Source: Maritimibacter sp. 55A14
Lineage (GTDB): Bacteria; Pseudomonadota; Alphaproteobacteria; Rhodobacterales; Rhodobacteraceae
Assembly: GCF_003122205.1 (NCBI RefSeq)
Contig: NZ_QEYE01000011.1
Coordinates: 88,419 to 152,418, forward strand
Reading direction: 5' to 3'
Length of the DNA stretch: 64,000 nt
The translations under genes and the position numbers were made by a program. The notes beneath the pieces are model-generated. The model was given only the letters and a program-made list of their open reading frames with translations, did no database searches and had not been told where the DNA came from. Below are positions 1 through 9,045 of this stretch, in pieces (positions within the stretch are counted from its first letter, which is position 1; each line of letters opens with the position of its first letter).

Positions 1-1
1 T

Positions 2-1315
2 GACATCGTCGGCGCGGCGCGCGCCTGGGTGCCGAGGATGCGCAGGGCAGGGGCAGATATCGTCATTGCGCTCAGCCATTCGGGCATCGGCCCGGCGGAG
101 CAACAGGAGGGGATGGAGAACGCCTCGGTTCCGCTCGCGCGGGTGCCGGGCATCGACGCGCTGATGACCGGCCACAGCCACCTGGTCTTTCCGGGCGAGG
201 ATTTCGCGGGTCTCGAAGCGGTGGACCATCGCGGCGGAACGATCGCCGGCAAGCCCGCGGTGATGGCGGGCCGCTGGGGCAGCCATCTGGGAGTGATGGA
301 CCTGCTGCTGACGCGCGAGGGCGGGGCCTGGCGCGTGGCAGGGCATCACGTCGAAACCCGTCCCATCGCCGGCCCTGCCGGGCCCGGCGAAAAGACCGCG
401 CCGGTACCCGCCGCGCCCGAAGTGATCCGAGCCGTCGCGGCGGCGCATGATGCGACGCTGGTACATATCCGGCAACCCATCGGCCGGACCGAGGTGCCGC
501 TGCACACCTATTTCGCGCTGATCGGCCCCTCCCGTGCCGTGGATCTGATCGCCGAGGCGCAGTTGCGTCACGCCGCGCGGGCGCTCGAAGGCTCGCCCCT
601 GGCCGGTCTTCCGCTGCTGGCGGCGGCCTCGCCCTTCAAGGCGGGCGGGCGGGGCGGACCGGGGCATTTCATCGACATCCCGCCGGGGCCGCTCGTGATG
701 CGGCATGTGGCCGATCTCTATCCCTATCCCAACACGCTCTGCGTGCTCAGGTTGGACGGCACGGCGCTGCGCCTCTGGCTGGAGCGGGCCGCCTCGATCT
801 TCAACCATGTCATGCCGGGGCAATGCGACGTGCCGCTGATCAACCCCGAGATGCCCAGTTACGATTTCGACACGATCCGCGGCCTGACCTACGAGCTCGA
901 CCTGAGCAGCCCCGCGACCTTCGACGGGCGCGGTGGTCCACGCGGTGCCGAGGCCGGACGCATCCGAGCGCTGCGGTTGGGCGGACGGCCGCTCGACCCG
1001 GCGCAGGAGGTCCTGCTGGTCACCAACAGCTACCGCACTGGCGGCGGCGGAAGCTTTCCCGGCGTCGGGCCCGAGCGGATCGTCCACATGTCGCAAATGC
1101 CGATCCCCGACGTGATCCTGCGCCATCTGGCCGAGATCGGGCCGGTGCGCGGCCCCGCGCCGGAGGGCTGGCGATTCCGACCGGTCGCCGGGGCGAGTGC
1201 AGTGTTCGAAAGTGGTCCCGGCGCGCTGGCCTATCTGGATGCGCCTGAGGCGCCGCTGCTGGAACAGGCGGGCAGCACGGATGGCGGCTTCCTGCGCTTG
1301 CGTCTCAGGCTCTGA
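2..1315 (+). CDS. cpdB: 2',3'-cyclic-nucleotide 2'-phosphodiesterase / 3'-nucleotidase (5' end outside window)
   Basis: The frame is open from base 2, so the gene begins upstream; about 437 C-terminal residues are visible. The first residues are the end of a calcineurin-like phosphoesterase domain, with the metal-binding ALSHSG and TGHSH motifs. The 5'-nucleotidase C-terminal domain follows, with YPYPNTL, NPEMPSYDFD and NSYRTGGGG, which form the nucleoside-binding pocket in this family. Such enzymes act in the periplasm, opening 2',3'-cyclic nucleotides and removing the 3'-phosphate for scavenging. A GTG at 29 is only an internal codon. The gene ends four bases before the convergent hydrolase gene. 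A plain 5'-nucleotidase (UshA-like) is the main alternative; the motif set favours CpdB. Confidence 0.85.
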   Translation, partial: DIVGAARAWVPRMRRAGADIVIALSHSGIGPAEQQEGMENASVPLARVPGIDALMTGHSHLVFPGEDFAGLEAVDHRGGTIAGKPAVMAGRWGSHLGVMDLLLTREGGAWRVAGHHVETRPIAGPAGPGEKTAPVPAAPEVIRAVAAAHDATLVHIRQPIGRTEVPLHTYFALIGPSRAVDLIAEAQLRHAARALEGSPLAGLPLLAAASPFKAGGRGGPGHFIDIPPGPLVMRHVADLYPYPNTLCVLRLDGTALRLWLERAASIFNHVMPGQCDVPLINPEMPSYDFDTIRGLTYELDLSSPATFDGRGGPRGAEAGRIRALRLGGRPLDPAQEVLLVTNSYRTGGGGSFPGVGPERIVHMSQMPIPDVILRHLAEIGPVRGPAPEGWRFRPVAGASAVFESGPGALAYLDAPEAPLLEQAGSTDGGFLRLRLRL

Positions 1316-1319
1316 GGGG

Positions 1320-2195
1320 TCAATCCACCAGCGCCGGCCAGAGCGCGCGGGCGCGCGGCGCGAATGCGCCGATATGGCCGATCTGCGACAGGCCGAACTC
1401 GACGGGACGCAGCAAGCGCTCCTCGATCGCGGCGGCGGGATAGAGCGAGGCAAGGCGGTGCACCGCCGCCGGCGGCACCATCACGTCGTCCTCCAGAGCG
1501 ACGATCCGCAGCGGTGCGGTGATCGCCTTCCAGTCCGGCACCGGAAGCCTGCGGCCGATGTCGCGGCGGTAGAAGCCGCGCCGTGTGCACCAGCGCCGCC
1601 ACTGCCAGTAGACCCCGCTGGGCAAGTTCGGCCCCAGCCCGAAGATCCGTCCGGGAAGATAGCCCGCCAGCGCCACGGCCGCCGCGCCGGGCCCATACCA
1701 GAAGAGCGTCGCAAGCGCCCGGTAGGGCCAGGGATGATCGCGCAGATGCACCGGGCCGCTGGCCACGGTGATGATGCGCGCCAGCCGTCGCGCCTCGGCA
1801 TGGAACGGCATCATGTACCCGCCCACCGAATGGCCGATGGCCCAGACCGGAACGCCCGGCACCAGCCGTTCCAGCGCCGCCTGCGCAGCCGGCTGGTCGC
1901 GCAGCCCCCAATCGGCCATGGTCGCGCGCGACCGGCGGGCGGACCCCTTGGCCGACGCGCCGACGCCGCGGTAGTCATAGGTCAGCACCGCCATGCCGCG
2001 GCTTCGGCAGAGCCATTCGGCGAAGGGCTTGTAGAAACTCTGCGGCACGCCTGTCGCCCCGTGCAGCACGACCGCGGCGCGCGGCGTGCCACCGGGATGG
2101 TGGAGCCGGCCGGTCAGTTCCGCGCCCTCGGCGGGGAAGATCTGTACCTGCCCGCGGGGCGGGGTGCGGGTGGCGGGTGTCTGCGTAACTGTCAT
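1320..2195 (-). CDS. alpha/beta hydrolase
   Basis: A 291-residue protein of the alpha/beta hydrolase superfamily. The oxyanion-hole HGATG lies near residue 45, the nucleophile elbow GHSVGG near 121-126 (Ser123), a candidate acid in LEDDVMVP and the catalytic His in IGHIGAF near the C-terminus. There is no signal peptide, so it is probably cytoplasmic. An ATG eight codons upstream (2216) is possible, but the chosen start gives a more normal N-terminus. It is transcribed away from ffs and converges with cpdB. The substrate cannot be told; esterase, or hydrolase of an acylated metabolite, are both possible. Confidence 0.8.
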   Translation of the reverse strand: MTVTQTPATRTPPRGQVQIFPAEGAELTGRLHHPGGTPRAAVVLHGATGVPQSFYKPFAEWLCRSRGMAVLTYDYRGVGASAKGSARRSRATMADWGLRDQPAAQAALERLVPGVPVWAIGHSVGGYMMPFHAEARRLARIITVASGPVHLRDHPWPYRALATLFWYGPGAAAVALAGYLPGRIFGLGPNLPSGVYWQWRRWCTRRGFYRRDIGRRLPVPDWKAITAPLRIVALEDDVMVPPAAVHRLASLYPAAAIEERLLRPVEFGLSQIGHIGAFAPRARALWPALVD

Positions 2196-2337
2196 ATCGG
2201 GGCTCCGGCAGCGCAATCCGACAAGCGCCGCGCCGGGAGGAGGTGCGGCGTTCCAGAATTATGTGGCGCGTCAGCGCCGCGCTTTCAACTCCGCCGCAAC
2301 GGCCGGCGGCGATTTTGCGGGCCCCTATCGCTGCGGG

Positions 2338-2366
2338 TTGCGAATCCGCGCCGCTTTGCCTAGATA
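2338..2366 (+). promoter_or_regulatory. sigma-70 type promoter of ffs
   Basis: TTGCGA (2338-2343) and TAGATA (2361-2366) are separated by exactly 17 bases. They end about five bases before the first paired base of the SRP RNA. Position and spacing fit a strong housekeeping promoter; the start site itself is inferred. Confidence 0.6.
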
Positions 2367-2370
2367 AAGG

Positions 2371-2470
2371 GCGAGAGGTTGGCGCGGGCAGGCGCCTCGC
2401 CAACCCGGTCAGGTCCGGAAGGAAGCAGCCGTAACGAGCCCCGCTTGGGTCGTTGTCCAGCCTCTCACCC
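2371..2470 (+). ncRNA. ffs: Signal recognition particle RNA, small bacterial (4.5S) type
   Basis: The conserved apical domain is present: GGTCAGGTCCGGAAGGAAGC, with the GGAA tetraloop and the asymmetric loop that binds Ffh, followed by AGCAGCC. The ends close into a helix in which GAGAGGTTGG (about 2373-2382) pairs with CCAGCCTCTC (about 2457-2466). The length of about 100 nt is normal for the minimal SRP RNA. It assembles with Ffh to target nascent inner-membrane proteins. A pyrimidine-rich run follows immediately and may serve in termination. The exact 5' and 3' ends are estimated from the pairing. Confidence 0.95.
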
Positions 2471-2725
2471 TTTCCCTTCATTCTCCAGCCCGGTTTGCGG
2501 GCGCATCCGCCGCGACGACCTGCAATCGAGGCGCCTTGGCGTGACGCAGGATGCCCGCACTGGTTGCGGACACTCCGGCAATTTGGCGGGCGCGTGTGCA
2601 AAAATCCCACGCTTTCGCCGTGACTTCGGAAAATCAGAAAGAGAAATTGCGAGACCGGCCAGAGGCTTATAGGTTTCCCTTAAACCGGCCGAAGAATAAA
2701 AGCGCCGGGATATCGGGCAGGATTC

Positions 2726-3742
2726 ATGGCGAACGTCAACGCGTTCAGCAGTGGCAGCTATGTCGTAACGGATAATGACAACGTCCGGATGGATATTCCG
2801 GGCGGCGGCGATGTCGTGATCGGTGCGCCGCCAGGCGGAAAAGTCGGCCGCTTCAAGATCGACTTCCGCAACAGCGACAACGCCGCCGACAAGGTCACCA
2901 TCGACCTGACCAACTTCGCGCAGGACGGATTGCGGATCGACCTGCATCACTACGACCCGTCCGACGAGATCCAGTTCATCGGGCTGATCGATGCGCAGAT
3001 CGACCCGGCCCATCCGGACGAACTGGCCTTCACCTTCGCGGGGCCGGGCGGCGAGGTTCTGACCGGCACGATCTTCGTCAAGGACGGCGGCGAGAAGGAC
3101 CTGCTGCAGGACCCGCCGCCGATCATCTACGACAGCGTGTTCCAGGTGGTCTGCTTCGCCGGCGGAGCCCTGATCGAGACCGACGGGGGCCATCGCCGCG
3201 TCGAGGATCTGGCGGTGGGCGACATGCTCCGGACCCGCGACAACGGAATGCAGCCGCTGCGCTGGATCGGGCGCCGTGACCTGGACCGTGCCACTTTGGA
3301 CGCCTGTTCCGACCTGCGCCCGGTGCGGGTACGACGCGACGCTTTCGGACCCGGACGCCCCTTTGCCGATCTCTGCCTGTCGCCGCAGCACCGCATCTTC
3401 CTCGACGACTGGCGCGCGGAACTGCTCTTTGGCGAGCCGGAACTGCTGGTCGCCGTCAAACACCTGCGCAACGACCGCGTTGTGGTCACGGATCACGCCG
3501 CGCCCGGTGTCAGCTACTTCCATCTGCTGCTCGACCGGCACGAGGTGATCTATTCGAACGGGCTGGAGAGCGAGAGCTTGCATCTGGGCGACATGGCGCA
3601 GGACGCCATCGGCGGGGATACACTGGACGAGGTGCTTCGGCTCTTTCCCGAAGCCGCCGGGATGGACCCGATGGCGCAGACGACCGCGTGCCCGGTTCTC
3701 AGGGGGTTCGAGGGGCGCACGCTTGCCGGCTATCCCGGCTGA
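2726..3742 (+). CDS. Hint (hedgehog/intein) domain protein
   Basis: A 338-residue protein. Residues 1-140 form an acidic, beta-rich region with no family I can name. A Hint_2-type domain starts at Cys143 (VCFAGGALIET), followed by EDLAVGDMLRTRD, LSPQHRIFL and a late VIYSNGLESES segment. Hint domains can cleave or splice at the leading Cys, but most Rhodobacteraceae members are of unknown role and are often exported without a classical signal peptide. It stands alone between ffs and dnaX with about 255 bases of leader. Self-processing before Cys143 is an inference from the fold. Confidence 0.75.
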   Translation: MANVNAFSSGSYVVTDNDNVRMDIPGGGDVVIGAPPGGKVGRFKIDFRNSDNAADKVTIDLTNFAQDGLRIDLHHYDPSDEIQFIGLIDAQIDPAHPDELAFTFAGPGGEVLTGTIFVKDGGEKDLLQDPPPIIYDSVFQVVCFAGGALIETDGGHRRVEDLAVGDMLRTRDNGMQPLRWIGRRDLDRATLDACSDLRPVRVRRDAFGPGRPFADLCLSPQHRIFLDDWRAELLFGEPELLVAVKHLRNDRVVVTDHAAPGVSYFHLLLDRHEVIYSNGLESESLHLGDMAQDAIGGDTLDEVLRLFPEAAGMDPMAQTTACPVLRGFEGRTLAGYPG

Positions 3743-3847
3743 GCGCGATCAGGGCATGTCCGTGCCGAACCAGGCGACCGGGCATCCCGCGCTTGCAGCG
3801 GGGGCATGCCGGATTTAGGTTTCATGGACAGAGAGGGAATCCCCGAG

Positions 3848-5623
3848 ATGTCCGAAACAGCCGCGCCTGCCTATCAGGTGCTCGCCCGCAAGTACCGGCC
3901 CGCCAGTTTTGCCGACCTGATCGGGCAGGACGCAATGGTGCGCACGCTCAAGAACGCCTTCGCCACCGACCGGATCGCCCATGCCTTCATCATGACGGGC
4001 GTGCGCGGGGTCGGCAAGACGACCACGGCGCGCATCATCGCCAAGGGGCTGAACTGTACGGGCGCGGACGGGCAGGGCGGCCCGACAACCGAGCCCTGCG
4101 GTACATGCGAGCCCTGCCGGGCGATCGCCGAGGGCCGCCATGTCGATGTGCTGGAAATGGATGCGGCCTCGCGCACCGGGGTGGGCGACATCCGCGAGAT
4201 CATAGAAAGCGTCCATTACCGGGCGGCGTCGGCGCGCTACAAGATCTACATCATCGACGAGGTCCACATGCTCTCCACCAGCGCGTTCAACGCGCTTCTG
4301 AAGACGCTGGAGGAACCACCCGAGCACGTGAAATTCATCTTCGCCACCACCGAGATCCGCAAGGTTCCGGTGACGGTGCTGAGCCGCTGCCAGCGCTTCG
4401 ACCTGCGCCGGATCGAGCCCGAGGTGATGATCGCGCACCTGGAGGCCATCGCCGCGAAGGAGGGCGCCGAGATCGCCGCCGACGCGCTGGCGCTGATCAC
4501 CCGCGCCGCCGAAGGGTCGGTGCGCGACGCGATGAGCCTTATGGACCAGGCGATCTCCCACGGCGCGGGCGAGACCGGGGCGGAGCAGGTCCGCGCGATG
4601 CTGGGCCTGGCCGACCGGGGGCGGGTGCTCGACCTCTTCGATCTGGTGATGCAGGGCGACGCCGCTGCCGCGCTGGCCGAGCTTTCGGCGCAATATGCCG
4701 ACGGCGCCGACCCGATGGCGGTGCTGCGCGACCTGGCGGAAGTGACCCATTGGGTGAGCGTCATCAAGATCACGCCCGAGGCGGTCGAGGACCCCACCAT
4801 CGGCCCGGATGAGCGCACGCGCGGCCGCGCCATGGCCGAGGCGCTGCCGATGCGGGTGCTGACCCGCGCCTGGCAGATGCTCCTCAAGGCGCTGGAGGAG
4901 GTCGCCCAGGCCCCGAACGCGATGATGGCGGCGGAAATGGCGGTGATCCGGCTGACCCATGTGGCGGAACTGCCCGCCCCTGCCGATCTGCTGCGCAAGC
5001 TCCAGGACACGCCGCCCCCGCCGCAGCCGCCCGCCGGCGGAGGCGGGGGGAACGCCCGCAGCGGCGCCGCGTCCGGCGCGCGTGGCTCTGACGCTGCGGG
5101 CCACGCCCCTGCCGGCACCGGCGCCCGCGCGCAGCGCGGCGGCGGGCCGCTGGCCGTCGCCACCCAGCCCGAGGCCGCCGATGCGCTGGCGCGCTTTGCG
5201 CGCTTCGACCAGGTGGTGGAGCTGATCCGTGCCAATCGCGATGTGCGGCTGCTGGTCGAGGTCGAGAACGATCTACGGCTGGCGCGCTATGCGCCCGGCC
5301 GGATCGAGTTCCAGCCAACGGAAACCGCCGCCCCCGACTTGGCCGCCCGTCTATCGCGTCAGTTGCAGACCTGGACTGGCGTGCGCTGGGGCGTCACCGT
5401 GGTGGGCGCGGGCGGCGGCGCGACCATCGCCGAGACCCGCGACGCCGAGGCCGACAGCCTGCGCGCCGAGGTCAGCGCCCACCCGCTGGTCGCCGCGGCA
5501 TTGAAGACCTTTCCCGGCGCCACGATATCCGACATACGGCTGCCCGAAGCCTTCGAGGAGAGCGGCGTGACCGAGGCCCCGGATGAGGCCGACGACGATT
5601 GGGATCCATTCGAGGAAGGCTGA
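3848..5623 (+). CDS. dnaX: DNA polymerase III subunit gamma/tau
   Basis: The clamp-loader ATPase of the replisome, 591 residues. It opens with the family sequence YQVLARKYRP. Walker A is GVRGVGKTT, a four-Cys zinc module surrounds EPCGTCEPC, Walker B/DEAH-like is IIDEVHMLS, and a sensor-type TTEIRKVPVTVLSRCQRFDLR follows. A Gly/Pro/Ala-rich linker near residues 395-430 separates the ATPase from the tau-specific C-terminal domain. An ATG at 3806 would add 14 non-conserved residues, so 3848 was chosen. I see no obvious slippery heptamer for making a short gamma form. It begins a dnaX-ybaB-recR run, a widely conserved arrangement. Confidence 0.96.
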   Translation: MSETAAPAYQVLARKYRPASFADLIGQDAMVRTLKNAFATDRIAHAFIMTGVRGVGKTTTARIIAKGLNCTGADGQGGPTTEPCGTCEPCRAIAEGRHVDVLEMDAASRTGVGDIREIIESVHYRAASARYKIYIIDEVHMLSTSAFNALLKTLEEPPEHVKFIFATTEIRKVPVTVLSRCQRFDLRRIEPEVMIAHLEAIAAKEGAEIAADALALITRAAEGSVRDAMSLMDQAISHGAGETGAEQVRAMLGLADRGRVLDLFDLVMQGDAAAALAELSAQYADGADPMAVLRDLAEVTHWVSVIKITPEAVEDPTIGPDERTRGRAMAEALPMRVLTRAWQMLLKALEEVAQAPNAMMAAEMAVIRLTHVAELPAPADLLRKLQDTPPPPQPPAGGGGGNARSGAASGARGSDAAGHAPAGTGARAQRGGGPLAVATQPEAADALARFARFDQVVELIRANRDVRLLVEVENDLRLARYAPGRIEFQPTETAAPDLAARLSRQLQTWTGVRWGVTVVGAGGGATIAETRDAEADSLRAEVSAHPLVAAALKTFPGATISDIRLPEAFEESGVTEAPDEADDDWDPFEEG

Positions 5624-5651
5624 TCCCCCAACCACTGAGAGGATGGACGAG

Positions 5652-5996
5652 ATGTTCAAGGGACTGGGCCAGCTTGGCGACATGGGCAAGCTGATGAAAC
5701 AGGCGCAGGAGATGCAGCAGAAGATGGCCGAGGTACAGGAAAGTCTCGACCGGATCGAAGTGACGGGGGAGGCGGGCACCGGCCTCGTCAAGGCCGTCGC
5801 CAGCGCCAAGGGCGAGCTCCGGTCGCTCGATATAGACCCGTCGATCTTCAATGCCGAGGACAAGGAGGTGGTCGAGGACCTGATCCTGGCCGCCGTCAAG
5901 GACGCCCAGGCCAAGGCGTCGGCCCGCAGCCAGGAGGAGATGGCCAGGGTCACCGACGGGCTGAATCTGCCCGAAGGCATGAAGCTGCCCTTCTGA
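5652..5996 (+). CDS. ybaB: YbaB/EbfC family nucleoid-associated protein
   Basis: A 114-residue DNA-binding protein of the YbaB/EbfC family: [22 protein letters not shown] at the N-terminus, long helices, and a [12 protein letters not shown] tail. These proteins dimerise as tweezers on DNA and are commonly encoded between dnaX and recR, as here. An ATG three codons earlier (5643) overlaps the GAGAGG Shine-Dalgarno, so 5652 is preferred, with that motif nine bases upstream. Its precise role (nucleoid structure or recombination support) is not settled in the family. Confidence 0.93.
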   Translation: MFKGLGQLGDMGKLMKQAQEMQQKMAEVQESLDRIEVTGEAGTGLVKAVASAKGELRSLDIDPSIFNAEDKEVVEDLILAAVKDAQAKASARSQEEMARVTDGLNLPEGMKLPF

Positions 5997-6015
5997 GCGG
6001 CCGGCCGGCAGACGC

Positions 6016-6615
6016 ATGAGCCAAGGAACCCGCGACATCGAGGAACTGATCGACCTGATGGCCCGGCTGCCGGGGTTGGGGCCACGTTCGGCCCGGCGCG
6101 CGGTCCTTCAGATGATCAAGAAGCGCGGCCAGGTCATGGCCCCGCTGGCCGAGGCGATGGCCACCGTTGCCGAGACCGCGCGCGAATGCGCCAATTGCGG
6201 CAATATCGGCACGGCGGAGATTTGCGATATCTGCCGCGCCGAGAACCGCGCCAACGGGCAGATCTGCGTGGTCGAGGATGTCGCCGACCTCTGGGCGATG
6301 GAACGTGGCGGGGTCTATGGTGGACGCTATCATGTGCTGGGCGGCACGCTTTCGGCGCTCGATGCGGTGGGGCCGGAGGAGTTGCGCATCCCCCGGCTGC
6401 TCGACCGGCTGGAGGAGGAGAAGGTCGAGGAGATCGTGCTGGCGCTGGGTGCCACGGTCGATGGCCAGACCACGGCGCATTACATCGCCGATCAACTCGA
6501 AGGCCGCGGCGTCAGCGTCACCTCGCTGGCGCAGGGCGTGCCCATCGGTGGCGAGCTGGACTATCTCGACGACGGCACCATCACGGCGGCGCTCAAGGCG
6601 CGCAAGGCGTTCTGA
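6016..6615 (+). CDS. recR: Recombination mediator RecR
   Basis: A 199-residue RecR. It has an N-terminal helix-hairpin-helix ([14 protein letters not shown]), a C4 zinc finger at Cys58, Cys61, Cys70 and Cys73, and a Toprim domain beginning [17 protein letters not shown]. The Walker-B-like C-terminus includes [20 protein letters not shown]. With RecO/RecF it loads RecA on SSB-coated single strands during gap repair. It is last in the dnaX-ybaB-recR run and its stop directly abuts the stop of the convergent lipoprotein gene, with no spacer between them. Confidence 0.96.
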   Translation: MSQGTRDIEELIDLMARLPGLGPRSARRAVLQMIKKRGQVMAPLAEAMATVAETARECANCGNIGTAEICDICRAENRANGQICVVEDVADLWAMERGGVYGGRYHVLGGTLSALDAVGPEELRIPRLLDRLEEEKVEEIVLALGATVDGQTTAHYIADQLEGRGVSVTSLAQGVPIGGELDYLDDGTITAALKARKAF

Positions 6616-7011
6616 TCAGCCGTCGCCGTATTTCGCGCGGCATTGCTGCGCGGCGACCTGGGCGCGCGGGGTCACGGCGCGCAGCCGCTCCGTGAGATCG
6701 CGGAGCTTGCGTTGCTCGCTCTCGCGGTCGATGGCTTCCGGCACGGTGCGGGTGCGCGGATAGGGATCGTGGCAGTAGTTCAGCCCGTAGAAGCTGCGAT
6801 GCCCGTGCCCGTAGCCGCCGCAGAACGTGACGCGCGGGCCGTCGACGACCTCCTGCCGCTGCGCATAACCGCGGTCGAGATTGGCCTGCGTCTCGGCGAT
6901 GAGCCGCTCCAGCGTGCGCACCTCCTCGGTCTCCGACGCGATGCAGCGTTGCAGCGGGCTGGCGCAGGCCGTCAGCGCCAGGAGCGGCAGGAGCAGGGCA
7001 AGGCGGATCAT
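6616..7011 (-). CDS. Small putative outer-membrane lipoprotein
   Basis: A 131-residue protein with a typical lipoprotein signal, MIRLALLLPLLALTAC, with the lipidated Cys at 16 and Ala at +2, which favours outer-membrane sorting. The mature part has a coiled-coil-like stretch (EVRTLERLIAETQANLDRGY), a Gly/His/Tyr segment with VTFCGGYGHGHRSFYG, and a second charged helix. Extra Cys residues at 23, 64, 80 and 124 could form disulfides. I do not recognise a family. A longer frame continues upstream, but only as the antisense of hemF, so the start at 7011 is clear. Confidence 0.7.
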   Translation of the reverse strand: MIRLALLLPLLALTACASPLQRCIASETEEVRTLERLIAETQANLDRGYAQRQEVVDGPRVTFCGGYGHGHRSFYGLNYCHDPYPRTRTVPEAIDRESEQRKLRDLTERLRAVTPRAQVAAQQCRAKYGDG

Positions 7012-7173
7012 CGGGGCCTCCGGGCTGGCATGGATAACGAAAGAAACCGGCGCAAAAGATAGGGCTTCGGCCCAGCGAAGACCAGAGCGGCCTGTCGTCC
7101 GAGGATGGCGTCTTCGCTGTGGCTTGCAGCCGCCGGGTTTGCTAGATCGGGTCGCGTGACAATGGAGATCCCC

Positions 7174-8067
7174 ATGGACAAGGACACCGCCGAGGCCGGC
7201 AAGACCCGCGCCAGCGTGTGGTTTCGCGCGCTGCGCGACGAGATCGTCGCGGCCTTCGAGGTGCTGGAGGACAGCCAGACGGAAGGGCCGCACGCCGATC
7301 TGCCGCCGGGCCGGTTCGAGGTCAGCGAGACGCGCCGCAAGGCCGAGGGCGGCGGCGATGCGGGCGGCGGATTGATGAGCGTGATGCGCGGCGGGCGCGT
7401 CTTCGAGAAGGTCGGCGTCAATGTCTCCACCGTCTATGGCACGCTGGGCGCGCGCGCGCAGCAGGCGATGGCGGCGCGCGGCGTACCGGGCATTGAAAGC
7501 GATCCGCGCTTCTGGGCCTCGGGGATCAGCCTGGTGGCGCATATGCAGAACCCGCATGCCCCGGCCGTCCACATGAACACGCGCATGTTCTGGACGCCCG
7601 GCGCGTGGTGGTTCGGCGGCGGGTCGGACCTGAATCCCTGCATCGAATATCCCGAGGACACCGCAGATTTCCACGCCGTGCTCAAGGCCCATTGCGACCC
7701 GCATGGCGCCGATCTCTATCCGCGCTTCAAGGCCTGGGCGGACGAGTATTTCTACATCCCGCATCGCGGCCGCGCCCGCGGCGTCGGCGGGATCTTCTTC
7801 GACGATCTCAACACCGGCGATTGGGAGGCGGATTTCGCTTTCACCCAGGATGCGGGCCGGGCCTTCCTTCCCGCTTTCCTGCCGGTGACCGAGCGCCGCC
7901 GCAACACGCCCTGGACCGAAGCCGACCGGGATGTGCAACTCGTCCATCGCGGGCTCTATGCCGAGTACAATCTCGTCTACGATCGCGGCACCAAATTCGG
8001 GCTGGAGACGGGCCACGATGCGAACGCTGTCCTGATGAGCCTGCCGCCGCTGGCGAAATGGATTTGA
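7174..8067 (+). CDS. hemF: Oxygen-dependent coproporphyrinogen-III oxidase
   Basis: A 297-residue HemF, which decarboxylates two propionates of coproporphyrinogen III to give protoporphyrinogen IX in haem synthesis, using O2. Family signatures are FEKVGVNVSTVYG, NPHAPAVHMNTRMF (with the catalytic His), WWFGGGSDLNPC and GVGGIFFDDLN, ending AVLMSLPPLAKW. Of three in-frame ATGs (7105, 7162, 7174) the last has a GGAG six bases upstream and matches the usual family length. It is a single gene, with pgsA starting 68 bases later. Confidence 0.95.
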   Translation: MDKDTAEAGKTRASVWFRALRDEIVAAFEVLEDSQTEGPHADLPPGRFEVSETRRKAEGGGDAGGGLMSVMRGGRVFEKVGVNVSTVYGTLGARAQQAMAARGVPGIESDPRFWASGISLVAHMQNPHAPAVHMNTRMFWTPGAWWFGGGSDLNPCIEYPEDTADFHAVLKAHCDPHGADLYPRFKAWADEYFYIPHRGRARGVGGIFFDDLNTGDWEADFAFTQDAGRAFLPAFLPVTERRRNTPWTEADRDVQLVHRGLYAEYNLVYDRGTKFGLETGHDANAVLMSLPPLAKWI

Positions 8068-8135
8068 CGAGGCTGTGATACCGGCGCCGAATCGCGGCCT
8101 TCCCTTGGCCAGAATCGGCGGGTAGAGAGAATGGC

Positions 8136-8795
8136 ATGACCTGGACGTTTCCCAATACGCTGACCGTCCTGCGGCTGCTGGCCGCGCCGGGGGTGGCCGT
8201 CATGTTCCTTTATTTCCACCGCCCCTGGGCGGATTGGTTCGCGCTGGCGCTCTTTCTCGGCGCCTCGCTGACCGATTTCCTCGACGGCTACCTGGCGCGG
8301 GCCTGGAAACAGGAGAGCAAATTCGGCCGGATGCTGGACCCGATCGCCGACAAGGCGATGGTCGTGATCGCGCTGATGGTGATCGTGGGCTACTCCAGCA
8401 TGTCGCCCTGGTTGGTGCTGCCCGCCACCGTGATCCTGTTTCGCGAGGTGTTTGTCAGCGGGCTGCGCGAGTTTCTGGGCGATACCGCCGGGACGCTGAA
8501 GGTCACGAAACTGGCCAAGTGGAAGACCACCGCGCAGATGGTGGCGATTGCGGTGCTGTTTGCACAGGGCGTGTTCGAGCACTATCTCTGGTCCAGCACC
8601 GCAGGTATGGATCAGCCAATGGTCGATGCCATCCTGACCGGGCAGGAGGAGGATCTGCATGGCCTGCGCTGGAAGCTGACCGGCATGGTGTGGAGCGGGC
8701 ATGCGGGGCTGTGGCTGCTGTGGCTTGCGGCGGCGCTGACGCTGATCACTGGCATTGATTACTTCAGGAAATCGGTGCCTTACTTTAAGGATTGA
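8136..8795 (+). CDS. pgsA: CDP-diacylglycerol--glycerol-3-phosphate 3-phosphatidyltransferase
   Basis: A 219-residue inner-membrane enzyme making phosphatidylglycerophosphate, the first committed step to phosphatidylglycerol. The CDP-alcohol phosphotransferase signature D-x2-DG-x2-AR-x8-G-x3-D-x3-D is complete: DFLDGYLAR begins at residue 47 and continues to LDPIADK. Four or more hydrophobic segments are present. A purine-rich GAGAGA precedes the ATG. moaD follows after three bases, so it shares a transcript with the two molybdopterin synthase genes, although the functions are unrelated. Confidence 0.94.
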   Translation: MTWTFPNTLTVLRLLAAPGVAVMFLYFHRPWADWFALALFLGASLTDFLDGYLARAWKQESKFGRMLDPIADKAMVVIALMVIVGYSSMSPWLVLPATVILFREVFVSGLREFLGDTAGTLKVTKLAKWKTTAQMVAIAVLFAQGVFEHYLWSSTAGMDQPMVDAILTGQEEDLHGLRWKLTGMVWSGHAGLWLLWLAAALTLITGIDYFRKSVPYFKD

Positions 8796-8798
8796 GCT

Positions 8799-9044
8799 AT
8801 GGATGTGCTCTATTTCGCCTGGGTGCGCGAGCGCATCGGGCACCCGAAGGAAAAGGTCGAGACCACGGCTGCAACCGTGCGCGACCTTGTCGAGGAATTG
8901 CGCGCACGTGAGGATCGCTACGATGCGGCTTTCGCCGACCTCTCGGCGCTGCGCGTGGCGGTGGATCAGGAGCTTGCCGATTTCGACGCCGACCTTTCGG
9001 GCGTGCGCGAGGTGGCGTTCTTCCCGCCGATGACCGGGGGCTGA
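8799..9044 (+). CDS. moaD: Molybdopterin synthase sulfur-carrier subunit
   Basis: An 81-residue ubiquitin-fold protein ending in the obligatory Gly-Gly (PPMTGG), which is adenylated and then thiocarboxylated to carry sulfur. It gives sulfur to precursor Z in the MoaD-MoaE complex during molybdenum cofactor synthesis. It begins three bases after the pgsA stop and is followed by moaE after a single base. Confidence 0.94.
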   Translation: MDVLYFAWVRERIGHPKEKVETTAATVRDLVEELRAREDRYDAAFADLSALRVAVDQELADFDADLSGVREVAFFPPMTGG

Positions 9045-9045
9045 G

